Shown: one piece after another, positions 63,248 to 64,000 of the stretch
Numbering within the stretch: the first letter of the stretch is position 1
Layout: each line of letters opens with the position of its first letter
Notes under the pieces: model-generated
Databases searched by the model: none
What the model saw: only the letters and a program-made list of their open reading frames with translations
Told to the model about the DNA's origin: nothing
NCBI GenBank assembly: GCA_020635515.1
Contig: JACJZS010000002.1
Location: 930,001-994,000 of the forward strand
Length of the DNA stretch: 64,000 bases
Source of the DNA: Flavobacteriales bacterium
GTDB taxonomy: Bacteria; Bacteroidota; Bacteroidia; Flavobacteriales; Weeksellaceae
Reading direction: 5' to 3'
Made by a program: the position numbers and the translations under genes

Positions 63248-64000
63248 TTATTCTTTTTGTCCCATTAACATTAAGAACGATTTTAAAAATTCATCTATTT
63301 GTCCGTTCATAACAGCATCTACATCGGAAGTTTCGTAGCTGGTTCGTACATCTTTTACCAATTTATACGGATGCATTACGTAGTTCCTAATTTGACTTCC
63401 CCACTCAATTTTCATTTTCCCTTCTTCTATTTCTTTGCGAGCTGCTTGTTTTTTCTCCAATTCAATTTTGTATAACTCTGATTTAAGGAGCATTAAAGCT
63501 TTTTCTCTGTTTTCTAGTTGCGATCGAGATTCTTGACAGACAATCACAATTCCTGTAGGTTTGTGTGTCATCTGAACTTTAGTTTCAACTTTATTTACAT
63601 TTTGTCCTCCTGCTCCACTAGAACGTGCGGTTTGAACTTCTAAATCCGAAGGGTTTATATTAATATCTATGGAATCATCTACCAGCGGATACACATAAAC
63701 CGAAACAAAAGAGGTATGACGTTTTGCATTGCTATCAAAAGGAGAAATTCTTACTAAACGATGAACACCATTTTCTCCTTTTAAATATCCGAATGCAAAT
63801 TCTCCGTCTATTTCTAAGGTAACTGTTTTAACTCCTGCCACATCTCCCGCTTGAAAGTTGAGTTCTTTTACTTTGAAATCTTGTTTTTCTGCCCACATCA
63901 TATACATTCTCATTAGCATACTTGCCCAGTCGCAACTTTCTGTTCCTCCTGCACCTGCTGTGATTTGAAGAACAGCACTCATGGAATCTCCTTCTTCTGA
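63248..64000 (-). CDS. prfB: peptide chain release factor 2, 5' end beyond the window
   Basis: At least 250 codons. The frame stays open past 63982 to the right edge (SEEGDS before the internal Met), so the ATG at 63982 is not the true start. The RISPFDSNAKRHTSF segment carries the SPF tripeptide that reads UGA/UAA stops (RF2), and SSGAGGQNVNKVETKVQM contains the GGQ catalytic loop. The programmed +1 frameshift often present near codon 25 of prfB would lie outside the window. Confidence 0.95.
   Translation of the reverse strand, partial: SEEGDSMSAVLQITAGAGGTESCDWASMLMRMYMMWAEKQDFKVKELNFQAGDVAGVKTVTLEIDGEFAFGYLKGENGVHRLVRISPFDSNAKRHTSFVSVYVYPLVDDSIDININPSDLEVQTARSSGAGGQNVNKVETKVQMTHKPTGIVIVCQESRSQLENREKALMLLKSELYKIELEKKQAARKEIEEGKMKIEWGSQIRNYVMHPYKLVKDVRTSYETSDVDAVMNGQIDEFLKSFLMLMGQKE

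Noticed and set aside
63983..64000. Start of prfB inside the window
   Set aside because: The frame continues to the right edge, so the Met at 63982 is internal; the RF2 frameshift site cannot be judged.
1..64000. CRISPR array, insertion sequence, prophage or tRNA genes
   Set aside because: Looked for regular direct repeats, transposase motifs, integrase genes and cloverleaf-like sequences; none found.

Overview
The window is an AT-rich chromosomal segment of a member of the Bacteroidota, most likely class Flavobacteriia. Evidence: a gldE-gldD gliding-motility pair, three proteins tied to the type IX secretion system (T9SS; a PorZ-like protein, a PorV/PorQ-like barrel and a very large cargo with a type A sorting tail), an exosortase of the flavobacterial XrtF type, Bacteroidota -7 promoter elements (TAnnTTTG) in front of most transcription units, A-rich rather than Shine-Dalgarno leaders, and an FtsZ ending in the flavobacterial FLxxNVD tail. 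Genes are tightly packed. No stretch above 300 bases lacks a gene, and I see no tRNA, rRNA, insertion sequence, prophage or CRISPR array.

Layout. 1-63: end of murF. 60-3020: a leftward operon (alpha/beta hydrolase, engB, manC, NlpC/P60 lipoprotein). 3121-18862: a roughly 15.7 kb rightward division and cell-wall (dcw) operon, mraZ-rsmH-ftsL-ftsI-murE-mraY-murD-ftsW-murG-murC-ftsQ-ftsA-ftsZ-yqeY, with MraZ-box-like repeats at its front and a strong hairpin terminator at its end. 18878-20218: an SPFH protein, then the RNase P RNA gene with its own promoter and terminator. 20238-28651 (leftward): giant T9SS cargo, glmM, ammonium transporter, PorV/PorQ-like protein, recX. 28669-32477: ompA-type porin and folK leftward, sppA rightward. 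32627-38659: htrA leftward, dapF and a DUF1398 gene rightward, then a leftward pair of a KdnA-like aminotransferase and a fused XrtF, a thioredoxin-like protein and a tiny HExxH membrane protein. 38703-43072: a trpCF fusion rightward, recO and porZ leftward. 43202-49132 (rightward): folE-nadB, DUF5606-mazG, ssb-gldE-gldD. 49137-53975: TPR protein leftward, then epimerase-rnz and lipA-cinA rightward. 53972-64000 (leftward): pheT, an unknown membrane protein, dnaN, class II ribonucleotide reductase, a lipoprotein with an HExxH motif, prfC and the body of prfB.

How the genes fit together. The centre of gravity is envelope growth and division: peptidoglycan precursors (murE, murD, murC, murG, mraY, glmM, murF, dapF), septal synthesis (ftsI, ftsW, ftsQ, ftsL, ftsA, ftsZ), outer-surface maintenance (htrA, sppA, ompA) and the T9SS/gliding machinery. 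The rest is housekeeping (dnaN, recO, recX, ssb, nrdJ, pheT, prfC, prfB, rnpB, rnz) and cofactor synthesis (folE, folK, nadB, lipA).

No clearly new multi-gene system stands out; this is mostly core genome. The most interesting items are the XrtF exosortase fused to its usual partner and placed 6 bp after a KdnA-like sugar aminotransferase, a perfect 18-bp inverted repeat inside the coding sequence of an unknown protein, an orphan trpCF fusion with a diverged TrpF half, the operator array in front of mraZ, and a heptanucleotide repeat inside murC.
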